The notes below the pieces were generated by a model. It had not been told where the DNA came from and ran no database searches. It saw nothing but the letters and a program-made list of their open reading frames with translations. Positions 9,519 to 18,917 of a DNA stretch of 64,000 nt are shown one piece after another. The DNA is from Oscillospiraceae bacterium. Its GTDB lineage: Bacteria > Bacillota > Clostridia > Oscillospirales > Oscillospiraceae. Location of the stretch: positions 33,357 to 97,356 of the forward strand of contig SVLK01000005.1 of the NCBI GenBank assembly GCA_015067975.1. The letters are read 5' to 3'. A program made the position numbers and the translations under genes. Position 1 is the stretch's first letter. Every line of letters begins with the position of its first letter.

Positions 9519-12500
9519 ATGAAAAAGAAAGTATCTTCCAACCCGCCCGTCAAGCGTCTGAGCGCGCTGCTGTTGGCGCTGATCATGCTGCTGAGCGTGG
9601 TCCCGGCTACAGTGTTTGGCGCTCCCACGGATGTCGACCCCATTGAAACGGTGGCCGATCCTGAGACGCTGACCCGTCCTGATGACATCTACGGCAACGA
9701 CACCGAGCATGCCGGCAAAGTCACGGTGGGTAAATCGGTCAGCACCGGCAGTGTAACGGTTCCGCTGACCGGGTCCACGAACACAAAGCTGGATGCTTCT
9801 GACCCGAATAACTTTATGGTCACTGTGTCGCAGTCGGCGCAGGTGATGGGTATCACCAGCGAGACAAGCGTGCCCGTGGACGTGGTGTTCGTGCTGGACA
9901 CCTCCGGCTCCATGGATGACAATAACCGTGCCGAGAACATGGTCACTGCAGCTAACGACTTGATTGAAGAGTTGATGGCGAGCAATGCACAAAACCGTAT
10001 CGGCGTGGTAACATTCTCCGGTTCTAACGGTGACGATTTTGAAGAAACGACCACCGTGCTTTCTGCTCTGGACCATTATGAGGATGGAACCGGCATCAAC
10101 TGGTATGATAACCGTCGGGCTGCCTCGAACCATATCTCCTGGAGCGGCGAGTATCTCCGTGGCCGCAATGCGGACAACTCGGTCAATACCAGCAGCACCC
10201 GCCACGGCAAATACGGCGGCACCAACATCCAGGCCGGTATTGCCCGTGGTGCGCAGATGCTGACCAATGCTACCAACACCACTGTGATGGTAGATATCAA
10301 CGGCGACGGTACCGCCGATTCCCGGGTGACCCGTATGCCGGTTCTGGTCATCCTGTCAGACGGTGCACCCACTTACAGTGCCGATAACACCCAATGGTGG
10401 AACCCCAACGGCAGCACCCAGGGTGCCGGTAATACCGAGCGCAGCGTAGACGCCGGCGAAGGCTTCCTGGCTATGCTGACAGCTGCCTATTACAAAAATG
10501 CCATTGCGGAGCATTACTATGGTGCTGATTCCGACCAGAAGGCTGCTATCTACACCATTGGTGTGTCTCTGGGCAACATTACCAGCCAGTACGGTGGATA
10601 CCGTGCCGGTGCTGAGACGACGTTGTCCAACCTGACGATGAACCCCACCCAGTGGCTGGGTGTCAGCATCAACAACACCACGATTGATGACAATATCAAC
10701 AGCTACTGGAATGAGTATAGGGCTGGCCGGAATTTCAGCGTTGATGTTGGTATTAATAATAACAACAGCAACGGCAGCTATTCCTTTACCGCCAGCGGAA
10801 CTAATGCTAATATTCTCTCCTCTGTTACCGACCTGAAGTATAATGACAGATACTGGGCAACCGGCGACAGCGACATCGGCGATGCGTTCGATGAGCTGAG
10901 CAGCGAAATCAGCAAAAAGGCGATGTCCGTGCCTACCATGGTTACTACCACAGAGGACTTCAGCGGCTACGTTACCTTCACCGATGTGCTGGGCGAGTAT
11001 ATGGAGCTCAAGGACATGGTGGGCATCGTTGCTAACGGAAAAGTCTACCGCGGCGTTTCCTTTGCCAAGCATCTGTCTGACTATGGCGAAGTAGGTGCGG
11101 CCAATAACAGCCCTGAATTTGATGCGCAGCTGCGCGAGGTGATGCAGACGCGTCTGAATATGTCTGACTCCATGAAGAACGACGCGGACTTTGTGGAGGA
11201 GAATCTTGCTCACGCAAAAGCGTCTGCCCATCAGGCCTACTACAACAGCGATACCGACTATGACAACAGCCTGGTCTGGTGGGGAACCACCTACGATGTT
11301 GGTGAAGAAGACACCAACATCCAGAATCTGGGCTATGCTGACGATGACTCCATCGCCTATATCGAGGAACAGAGAGCCGCAGGCAAGATCCCTGCCGGGG
11401 CCGACTGCGTGGTTCGCTCTTACTTCTTCTATGGCGCTGCCGGTGAGACGGATCAGGAGGCTAACCATGAATACCTGTACTTCGTGGTGCGTGTGAGCCG
11501 TTCTCTGACCGCTCCCTACCAGCAGACCGTGGTGATCAGCGCTCCCGCCAGCCTGCTGAGCATGGAGCGCGTGTTGATCCATGAGGAGAGCGACGGCACC
11601 TACACCGCTGAGGTGGAAGAGGAGCTGCCCGCCCGCGTGGTGTATGAAGTGGGCCTGCGCAGCGATATCAATCCCTACAACGTCAAGCAGATCGTTGCGG
11701 ACAACTACAAGAACGAGACTGTCAACGGTGATGGCACCGTCAACTATGACGCAGCCACCGACACCTACAGCTTCTTCACCAATGACTGGGATCGCACCCG
11801 GGCACTGGGCGAGCACCACCGCGCCATGACCAAGGCCACCTTTGACGCGGCGGCGGACAATGCGTTCTACCGCTTTCAGGAAAATGAAACACTGTATGTG
11901 CAGAGCGGCAGCACTTACACCAAGTATACCGGCGCTACGTTGCCCAACGGCGTGTACTATTACGCACGCGAGGGCTACAGCTGGAGCGGCACGGCGACCA
12001 ACGGCAAGTATACCGCTCAGCCGCAGACCTTCTATGTCAAGATGGATGTAGAGGATGATAACCGCGCTTCCATTGTGAAGAACGCCGACAACACCTGGTA
12101 TATCCCTGCCGGACTCTACACGGCTTCTACGCTGCAGGTCAACGGCGATGATGCCATGAAGGATGATCCTGCGACTGGTGCGCTCAACGATGGCAATAAG
12201 ACCGGCTCTGCTGCCGTGGTGGCCCATCCTCACCGCACCGGCAATGTGAATAACTCCCACTACACCGTGCTGCTGGGCAACAACGGCCTGCTGCAGATGA
12301 AGGCCAAGGATGCAAAGACGGTGTCTATTGACCGCGGCGGCGCAGGGACAACCATCATCAACAACGCTGACGGCAAGGCTGTCATGGTGGGCGATGTGCT
12401 GACCTATACCATCGAGGCCATGAACACCACCGGCGCTGTAGCCAACATCGTTATTAAAGATAAAGTTCCTGCCGGTACGACCTTTGTCAGTGCTGAGAAC

Positions 12501-15500
12501 GGCGGAACTGAAAACGGCGGCACAATCACTTGGACCGTCAATAACGTGGCTGCCGGTGCAGCTGCAAGCGTCAGCTTTAAGGTGAAGGTTACCGAGGCTG
12601 CGCTGGACAGCGCTGTGGTGACCATTGAGAACCAGGCGACCGTGAAGATCGGCGACGAGCCTGAATATACCACCAATACCACCACCAACCCGCCCGAAGG
12701 CAAGAAGGTGACTTCTATCGGCGGCACAGTGGGCGGCGAGGTGCAGGTGGGCAGTGAACTGATCTATGAGATCCGCTATGCCAACGATACGGAGGCGAAG
12801 CAGGATATCACTATTACTGATATTGTTCCTACCGGTACTGCTTATGTTGCCAATAGTGCAACTTATGCCGGCAACGCATCCATTTTCGCCATGACTACCA
12901 ACGGTGCCGGACAGCAGTCGCTGACCTGGACGCTGAAAGACATACAGCCCGGCGTTAATGGCACGGTGTCCTTCCGTGTAGCGGTTACTGCTGAGGCAGT
13001 TGTCAACAATAATATCCAGAACTATGCTGAGATTAAGGTGGGAACCCACGATCCCTATATCACCACCAACAGCACCAATACTCCCCGCGAGACCGGCGGT
13101 GTGAAGATTACCAAAACGGTGAGTGGCAGCACAGCAGATAAGACATTTACGATGAATTTGGTAGAGGCAACCGGTACGCTTAGCGGCACATACACCGTGA
13201 CCAGCAATAAGACGCCGGCAACGACCACCAGCGTCACATTTACCGGCGGCACGGGTACTGTGCAGATTAAAGATGGTGAAACCCTGACCATTACCGGACT
13301 GCCGCTGAATGCACATATCGCGGTGACAGAACAGGCCCCCGGTACCGGTTGGACGCCCTCTTATACCAAGCAGACGGCCTATGTCCGCGAAGGGGAAGCA
13401 AACTATGAAACGCTGGGTGTGACCAACACTTACGCTCCGCAGCCGGTATGGTTCCAACTGCAGGGTATAAAACACTTTGTGGGTGCGGAATTCCCCGCCA
13501 ATGATGTGATGACCTTCCAGGCACAGGCCTGTGATGCAAGTGGCACAGTCTACGGCTCCGGCCATGCAAATTACTACCTTGTGAGCGCCACGGCGGAGAA
13601 TCCTGCCGAGGGTAGCCACGACGTGGGCTTCAGCTTTTCCGGCAGAAGCTTCACCCACACAGGCGAATTCTACTATCTGATTTCCGAACTGGTTACCGAC
13701 AGCAACAAGATTCCCAATGTGGAGTATGCCGCCAACCAGTATCTGATGAAACTGGTGATTTCCGATAATGGAAATGGCGCTCTGCAGGCGACGACCACCA
13801 TGCAGACCCGAGCATCTTCCGGTGACAGTTGGGGTGCAGAAGCTGCGTTTGACTGGACGACTCAGAAAGTTGAGTTTACCAACACGCACTATACTCCGGC
13901 GGAAGTGACGCTCAGCGGCAGCAAGCAGATGGGCGGCGGTCTGGCGCTGGCGGACGATATGTTCAGCTTCGAGCTGTTCGACGATATCGGCACTGCCGTT
14001 TCTGCCGCACAGCTGGTGGCGGATACGACCGACACGGCAAAGGGAACCTTTACCTTTGCTCCCCTTGTCTATGAGCTGGAAGAGCTGGGCGGTGCGGATT
14101 CCAAGACGTTCACCTACTATCTGCGCGAGATCGACGGCGGTCTGGGCGGTGTGAGCTATGATGCCAATGTGTATCAGGTCACCGTAACGCTGACCAAGAA
14201 CGCTGACGGTACGCTGACGGCAGTTCCTGCCTATCAGCTGGGCGGTACGCCTGTGACGGAAATTGCGTTTAGCAACACATACACCGTGAGCTCCGAAACG
14301 GCGAAGTACAGCCCCATTGCAAACAAGACCTTGACCGGAAAGCCGCTGAGCGCAGGCGAATTCCGCTTTGAAGTGATTGCGCTGAACGCTGAAGCGACAC
14401 CGGGAACGTATACGGTTGTCACAGAGCTGGTGGGTACGGCCAATGTGCCCAAGGTGGTTTCCACCGGCACCAATGCGGCTGCCGCTGCTGGTACCGCTGC
14501 TGCCGTCACCTTTACTCCCATCGGCTTTACCGATCACGGCACACCCGGTACACCCAAGAGCTACTTCTACCTGCTGCATGAAGTGGCCGGTACCGAAGGC
14601 ACCGTCACCTATGACGAAACGGCCTATGTGCTGGAGATCGAGGTGATGGACCACAGCGGCGAGTTGAAGGTGGACCGTGTCAAGTATTACCATGCCGCCG
14701 TCAGCGGAGCCACGGTGACACTGGGTGCGGAGATCACGGAGATTTCCCGTGGCACCGCTTCCGAAATCGGACAGATTTCCGGCAATGCGATCCCCTTCAC
14801 CAACCATTACGGTTCCGGCTACAATACACTGACCCCCGTGCTGACCAAATACTTCACGGATGTGAGCGGTACCAGTGCGCTGAAGAGCCTGTCCGGCAGT
14901 GAGTTTGACTTCGAGATTACGGACACTGCTACAAGCACAGTGGTTTCCCGCGGTACAAACCGTGCCTCTTCCGGCGCAGGCGGTGCGCAGATCGACTTTG
15001 AGACCATTGTCTACACCTCTGCCAACATGGGGACCGTCAAGGGAACGCCTAATACGAAGAACTACACGTATACGATCAAGGAAATCGAACCTGCCGGCGC
15101 TGCGTCCATTGGCCTTGCCTATGATGCCAAGACCATTGAGATGACTGTTGCGGTGACGGACAACGGCTACGGTGTGATTACCGTGGGTACCCCGGTGTTT
15201 ACCGACGATGACGGTGTTGCCGGCAATGAGCAGTCCTTTACCAACAAGTACAACCCCGCCTCCACGACAGTGACGATCCCTGTGGATAAGCAGCTCCACG
15301 GCAAGACGCTGAATACGGAGCAGTTCACCTTCGTGCTGGATAAGTGGGACGGCACCCAGTGGGTGAATGTTGCCACGACCCAGAACGGTATGGCCGGTCT
15401 GGAGGCAGGTGAGGCGGCCTTTGGTCCTCTGACCCTTACCTCCGCTGATTTGGTCGGCGCGGTGCGAGGCAGCGACGGCATCATGAAGAATACGCTGAAG

Positions 15501-17297
15501 TACCGCGTGACAGAAAAGGCTGATACCGTTAGCAACGGCAGCAGCAACGGTATCTACGGCTACAGCAGCGAAGTCTATATGGTTTATGTCGATGTGATCG
15601 ACAATGGTTCCGGTAAGCTGAGCACCAATGTTACCTACAAGAAGGTAAACGGCGCTGTGGAAGAGAATTCCGCACCTCCTGTATTTACCAACAACTATAC
15701 TCCCAACAAAGTAACGCTGGATCTGGATGCAGAGCTGACGAATAACAGCAAAGCGGTGGTTTATCCCGATGGCACGGCAGTTCCGACCTATGACCTGACC
15801 AAGTTCTCCTTCGCTGTGACAGACGCGCTGGGCAATGAGCTGAGTACCGGCACTACTGCCGCTGACGGCACGGTCACCTTTGACCCCGTGCTGACCTTTA
15901 CGGAAGCGCGCGAATATCATTTCTGGATTGCAGAGAAGACCTTTACGGATGACACAATTACCTTCGATAAGCGCCACTGGGAAGTTCATGTGGTGGTTGG
16001 ATATGATGCCGCTACCGGTGCACTGAAGGACCCTGTAGCAAAGGTCTATCCCATCAGCCGCGCAGCGGAGGCGGTTGACGGTATCGACTTCGTCAACACC
16101 TATGAGCCCACAGCAACCACCTTGGTGCTGACAGTTGACAAGACGCTGACGGGCCGCGAGATGCTGCCCGGCGAGTTCCACTTCCAGCTGGTAGAGGGTG
16201 AGCGGATCGTTACCGAAGCTGTGAATGGTGCACCTGACCAGAATGGCAAGGCCACGGTCACCTTCCATGTGAACTACACCTATGCTGATCTTGGCGAACA
16301 CACTTACAAGATCGTGGAAGTGAATGCAGGCAAGGGCGGCGTGACCTATGATACCAAGGCTCCGACCGTCAAGGTCACGGTAAAGGACGAGAGCGGCCAG
16401 CTGAAGGCCTATGTGGATAGCGTAGCAGGCGGCACGCCTGTGGTCTTTGCCAACACCTACGCGACTGCCCCTGTGGATGTGCCCATCAAGGCTTTCAAGC
16501 ACCTGACCGGCAAAACTCTGACGGATGGTGCTTACACCTTCGAACTGGTGGATGCTGTCGGACAGATCGTAACTGCCAAGAACGATGCAGACGGCAAGGT
16601 CGAGTTCACTAAGACCTTCACCGCAGCAACCGAGCAGCCGGTGGTCTACACGCTGCGCGAGAAGAACGATGCACAGAGCGGCGTGACGTATGACAAGGCG
16701 GAGTATAAGGTGAGCATCTCCGTGATCGATGATCTGCATGGCCGACTGATTCCCGTGATTACGTATACCACGGCAGACGGTCAGCCTACCGATTACGATA
16801 TTCCTGTCTTTATAAACAGCTACGATGCTGCATCCGTGGATGTGACGCTGAGCGCCGAGAAGGAACTGAAGGGCCGCGGCATGAAGGACGGCGAATTCCT
16901 CTTTAAGGTGTACGACAGCTTTGGCACGCTGATTTCCGAGGGAAAGAACGAAAAGGACGGCGATGTGATCTTTACTCCCATTACGTTCGGCGAACTCGGA
17001 AAGTACACGCTGCGTGTGGTGGAAGTTGATACCGGCGATAAGGACATCACCTATGATGACAGCGAATTCACCGTCACTGTTTTGGTAACGGATGACGGTA
17101 AGGGTCAGCTGCAGGCCAAGGTGACCTATCCCGACGGCGGTGTGACTTTCACGAATAAGTGGCAGTCGCAGACAGCGCCCAATACCGGTGATACCTTCAA
17201 CGCTCCGTTGATGGTGGGCATGCTGGTGTTCAGTGCTGCTGTACTGGTACTGTTGCTGTTCCTCAACAAAAGAAAGAAGGAAGACACAGCGGAATAA
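9519..17297 (+). CDS. Giant cell-wall-anchored VWA / DUF11-like / pilin-isopeptide repeat adhesin (2592 aa)
   Basis: Signal peptide MKKKVSSNPPVKRLSALLLALIMLLSVVPATVFG; MIDAS DTSGS in DVVFVLDTSGSMDD; two DUF11-like domains; nine K..E..FxNxY repeats; C-term APNTGD-TM-KRKKE sortase-type signal. Confidence 0.93.
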   Translation: MKKKVSSNPPVKRLSALLLALIMLLSVVPATVFGAPTDVDPIETVADPETLTRPDDIYGNDTEHAGKVTVGKSVSTGSVTVPLTGSTNTKLDASDPNNFMVTVSQSAQVMGITSETSVPVDVVFVLDTSGSMDDNNRAENMVTAANDLIEELMASNAQNRIGVVTFSGSNGDDFEETTTVLSALDHYEDGTGINWYDNRRAASNHISWSGEYLRGRNADNSVNTSSTRHGKYGGTNIQAGIARGAQMLTNATNTTVMVDINGDGTADSRVTRMPVLVILSDGAPTYSADNTQWWNPNGSTQGAGNTERSVDAGEGFLAMLTAAYYKNAIAEHYYGADSDQKAAIYTIGVSLGNITSQYGGYRAGAETTLSNLTMNPTQWLGVSINNTTIDDNINSYWNEYRAGRNFSVDVGINNNNSNGSYSFTASGTNANILSSVTDLKYNDRYWATGDSDIGDAFDELSSEISKKAMSVPTMVTTTEDFSGYVTFTDVLGEYMELKDMVGIVANGKVYRGVSFAKHLSDYGEVGAANNSPEFDAQLREVMQTRLNMSDSMKNDADFVEENLAHAKASAHQAYYNSDTDYDNSLVWWGTTYDVGEEDTNIQNLGYADDDSIAYIEEQRAAGKIPAGADCVVRSYFFYGAAGETDQEANHEYLYFVVRVSRSLTAPYQQTVVISAPASLLSMERVLIHEESDGTYTAEVEEELPARVVYEVGLRSDINPYNVKQIVADNYKNETVNGDGTVNYDAATDTYSFFTNDWDRTRALGEHHRAMTKATFDAAADNAFYRFQENETLYVQSGSTYTKYTGATLPNGVYYYAREGYSWSGTATNGKYTAQPQTFYVKMDVEDDNRASIVKNADNTWYIPAGLYTASTLQVNGDDAMKDDPATGALNDGNKTGSAAVVAHPHRTGNVNNSHYTVLLGNNGLLQMKAKDAKTVSIDRGGAGTTIINNADGKAVMVGDVLTYTIEAMNTTGAVANIVIKDKVPAGTTFVSAENGGTENGGTITWTVNNVAAGAAASVSFKVKVTEAALDSAVVTIENQATVKIGDEPEYTTNTTTNPPEGKKVTSIGGTVGGEVQVGSELIYEIRYANDTEAKQDITITDIVPTGTAYVANSATYAGNASIFAMTTNGAGQQSLTWTLKDIQPGVNGTVSFRVAVTAEAVVNNNIQNYAEIKVGTHDPYITTNSTNTPRETGGVKITKTVSGSTADKTFTMNLVEATGTLSGTYTVTSNKTPATTTSVTFTGGTGTVQIKDGETLTITGLPLNAHIAVTEQAPGTGWTPSYTKQTAYVREGEANYETLGVTNTYAPQPVWFQLQGIKHFVGAEFPANDVMTFQAQACDASGTVYGSGHANYYLVSATAENPAEGSHDVGFSFSGRSFTHTGEFYYLISELVTDSNKIPNVEYAANQYLMKLVISDNGNGALQATTTMQTRASSGDSWGAEAAFDWTTQKVEFTNTHYTPAEVTLSGSKQMGGGLALADDMFSFELFDDIGTAVSAAQLVADTTDTAKGTFTFAPLVYELEELGGADSKTFTYYLREIDGGLGGVSYDANVYQVTVTLTKNADGTLTAVPAYQLGGTPVTEIAFSNTYTVSSETAKYSPIANKTLTGKPLSAGEFRFEVIALNAEATPGTYTVVTELVGTANVPKVVSTGTNAAAAAGTAAAVTFTPIGFTDHGTPGTPKSYFYLLHEVAGTEGTVTYDETAYVLEIEVMDHSGELKVDRVKYYHAAVSGATVTLGAEITEISRGTASEIGQISGNAIPFTNHYGSGYNTLTPVLTKYFTDVSGTSALKSLSGSEFDFEITDTATSTVVSRGTNRASSGAGGAQIDFETIVYTSANMGTVKGTPNTKNYTYTIKEIEPAGAASIGLAYDAKTIEMTVAVTDNGYGVITVGTPVFTDDDGVAGNEQSFTNKYNPASTTVTIPVDKQLHGKTLNTEQFTFVLDKWDGTQWVNVATTQNGMAGLEAGEAAFGPLTLTSADLVGAVRGSDGIMKNTLKYRVTEKADTVSNGSSNGIYGYSSEVYMVYVDVIDNGSGKLSTNVTYKKVNGAVEENSAPPVFTNNYTPNKVTLDLDAELTNNSKAVVYPDGTAVPTYDLTKFSFAVTDALGNELSTGTTAADGTVTFDPVLTFTEAREYHFWIAEKTFTDDTITFDKRHWEVHVVVGYDAATGALKDPVAKVYPISRAAEAVDGIDFVNTYEPTATTLVLTVDKTLTGREMLPGEFHFQLVEGERIVTEAVNGAPDQNGKATVTFHVNYTYADLGEHTYKIVEVNAGKGGVTYDTKAPTVKVTVKDESGQLKAYVDSVAGGTPVVFANTYATAPVDVPIKAFKHLTGKTLTDGAYTFELVDAVGQIVTAKNDADGKVEFTKTFTAATEQPVVYTLREKNDAQSGVTYDKAEYKVSISVIDDLHGRLIPVITYTTADGQPTDYDIPVFINSYDAASVDVTLSAEKELKGRGMKDGEFLFKVYDSFGTLISEGKNEKDGDVIFTPITFGELGKYTLRVVEVDTGDKDITYDDSEFTVTVLVTDDGKGQLQAKVTYPDGGVTFTNKWQSQTAPNTGDTFNAPLMVGMLVFSAAVLVLLLFLNKRKKEDTAE
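9874..10926 (+). other. von Willebrand factor A domain region of the adhesin (approximate bounds)
   Basis: PVDVVFVLDTSGSM ... NRIGVVTFSG ... VLVILSDGAPTYS ... IYTIGVSLG. Confidence 0.85.
13441..17163 (+). repeat. Nine tandem Spy0128/FctA-like (streptococcal pilin isopeptide linkage type) repeats in the adhesin
   Basis: Repeat ends at FTNTHY, FSNTY, FTNHY, FTNKY, FTNNY, FVNTY, FANTY, FINSY, FTNKW. Approximate DNA bounds: 13441-13893, 13894-14285, 14286-14811, 14812-15251, 15252-15699, 15700-16103, 16104-16460, 16461-16823, 16824-17163. Confidence 0.85.
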
Positions 17298-17313
17298 GCA
17301 TATTTGACTAAGC

Positions 17314-17351
17314 AAAAAGGAAGAAGCGGGTTACCGCTTCTTCCTTTTTTT
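17314..17351 (+). terminator. Intrinsic terminator after adhesin
   Basis: AAAAAGGAAGAAGCGGGTTACCGCTTCTTCCTTTTTTT. Confidence 0.85.
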
Positions 17352-17397
17352 GTGCTGATGTGGTACGATGGATGCAAAGAAGGAAAGGAGAATTGCC

Positions 17398-17928
17398 ATG
17401 AAACGTTTTTTGATCGTTGTGGATATGCAGAAAGACTTTGTGGACGCTGCATTGGGCACGGCCGAGGCGCAGCATATCGTTCCTGCCGTAGTGGAAAAAA
17501 TTCGGAACTTTGACGGAGAAATCATTGTGACCTATGATACCCACGAAGAAGATTATCTGACCACCCGGGAAGGGCGTTTCCTGCCGGTGCCCCACTGCAT
17601 CCGTGACACGGACGGTTGGCAGCTGGATACAGCGGTGGCCGATGCGCTGACGGACAGAGCCTATACCGTGGTGGAAAAGCCCACCTTTGGCGCCGTGACG
17701 CTGCCGGAAGTGGTGCAGCAACTGGCGGGTGAGGAGAACTTCGCTGTGGAACTGATCGGCCTGTGTACCGATATTTGCGTGGTGTCCAACGCTCTGCTGC
17801 TCAAGGCGGCATTTCCTGAGGTGGATATGACGGTAGATGCAGCTTGCTGCGCCGGCGTGACACCACAAAGCCATCAGGCGGCATTGACTACCATGTCCTG
17901 TTGCCAGATCAGCGTGATTAACAACTAA
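17398..17928 (+). CDS. Isochorismatase-like cysteine hydrolase (nicotinamidase-type)
   Basis: MKRFLIVVDMQKDFVD, VVEKPTFGA, LIGLCTDICVVSNALLLKAAFP. Confidence 0.88.
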   Translation: MKRFLIVVDMQKDFVDAALGTAEAQHIVPAVVEKIRNFDGEIIVTYDTHEEDYLTTREGRFLPVPHCIRDTDGWQLDTAVADALTDRAYTVVEKPTFGAVTLPEVVQQLAGEENFAVELIGLCTDICVVSNALLLKAAFPEVDMTVDAACCAGVTPQSHQAALTTMSCCQISVINN

Positions 17929-18028
17929 ACTGGTATTATTATTTATAAGAAAACTGGAAATTCCCATATACCCAGAGGCGTGGTATGCTGACGGTACGGT
18001 TAAAATTTTTCCGCAAAGGAGAATGTAT

Positions 18029-18862
18029 ATGAAACGTATCGCCAGTATTCAGGACATTTCCTGCCTGGGCCGCTGCTCACTGACCGTGGCACTGCCCGTC
18101 ATTTCTGCTATGGGCGTGGAGTGCGCCATCGTGCCCACCGCGGTGCTCAGCACCCACACCATGTTCCAGAACTTTACTGTCTGTGATCTCAGTGACCAGA
18201 TTTTGCCTATCGCCCGCCACTGGCAGGACGAAAAACTGCATTTGGATGCGATTTACACCGGCTATCTGGCCAGCGCCGAGCAGATTGGTGATGTGTGCAC
18301 ATTCTTTGATATGCTGCACAGCGAGGATACCATGATTTTTGTGGATCCCGCCATGGCCGACCATGGCAAGCTGTATCCCGGCTTCGGCCCTGAGTTCCCC
18401 GCTGAAATGGCTAAGGTGGCAGCCCGCGCCGATGTGGTGATTCCCAATATTACTGAGGCCTGCCTGCTGACCGGTACGGAGTATAAGGAAGAGTATGACG
18501 AAGCATATATCAAGGATCTGCTGCACCGACTGGTGGCACTGGGTGCCAAAAAAGCGATTCTTACCGGCGTCAGCTTTGAAGAGGGCAAGGTAGGTGTCAT
18601 GACCTTTGACAGCCTGAGCGGCGAATACTTCACCTATTTCAACGAGAAAATGCCCGCATCCTTCCATGGTACCGGCGATATCTTCTCCTCTGTGGTGATG
18701 GGCGGCTTGATGCGCGGCCTGACCATGGAAGATGCTCTGAAATTGGCGGTGGATTATACATTGGAGTGCATCCGTGTGACCAATAAGGAAGAAACGTGGT
18801 ACGGCGTGGAATTTGAGCGTGTGATCCCCATGCTGTGCGAGCGGCTGAAGGACGCGGAATAA
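18029..18862 (+). CDS. pdxY: Pyridoxamine/pyridoxal kinase (PfkB/ribokinase-like)
   Basis: IASIQDISCLGRCSLTVALPVISAMG, VFVDPAMADHGKLY-like segment, FHGTGDIFSSVVMG. Confidence 0.85.
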   Translation: MKRIASIQDISCLGRCSLTVALPVISAMGVECAIVPTAVLSTHTMFQNFTVCDLSDQILPIARHWQDEKLHLDAIYTGYLASAEQIGDVCTFFDMLHSEDTMIFVDPAMADHGKLYPGFGPEFPAEMAKVAARADVVIPNITEACLLTGTEYKEEYDEAYIKDLLHRLVALGAKKAILTGVSFEEGKVGVMTFDSLSGEYFTYFNEKMPASFHGTGDIFSSVVMGGLMRGLTMEDALKLAVDYTLECIRVTNKEETWYGVEFERVIPMLCERLKDAE

Positions 18863-18873
18863 CCCGAAATAAT

Positions 18874-18911
18874 AAAAAAGACCTGCTGCAAGCATGCAGC
18901 AGGTCTTTTTC
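18874..18911. terminator. Bidirectional terminator between pdxY and ftsH
   Basis: AAAAAAGACCTGCTGCAAGCATGCAGCAGGTCTTTTT. Confidence 0.85.
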
Positions 18912-18917
18912 TATAGA

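Noticed and set aside
9519-17297. Interpreting the adhesin repeats as a CRISPR or DNA-level tandem repeat array
   Set aside because: Repeats are about 340-530 bp, diverged at DNA level and conserved only as protein motifs; no short identical repeats or spacers.
10356-17315. 2319-codon open reading frame on the minus strand, antisense to the adhesin
   Set aside because: It is aligned codon-for-codon with the sense CDS, so it is open simply because the sense frame lacks TTA, CTA and TCA codons over this stretch. The His/Gly/Arg-rich translation shows no protein family signature.
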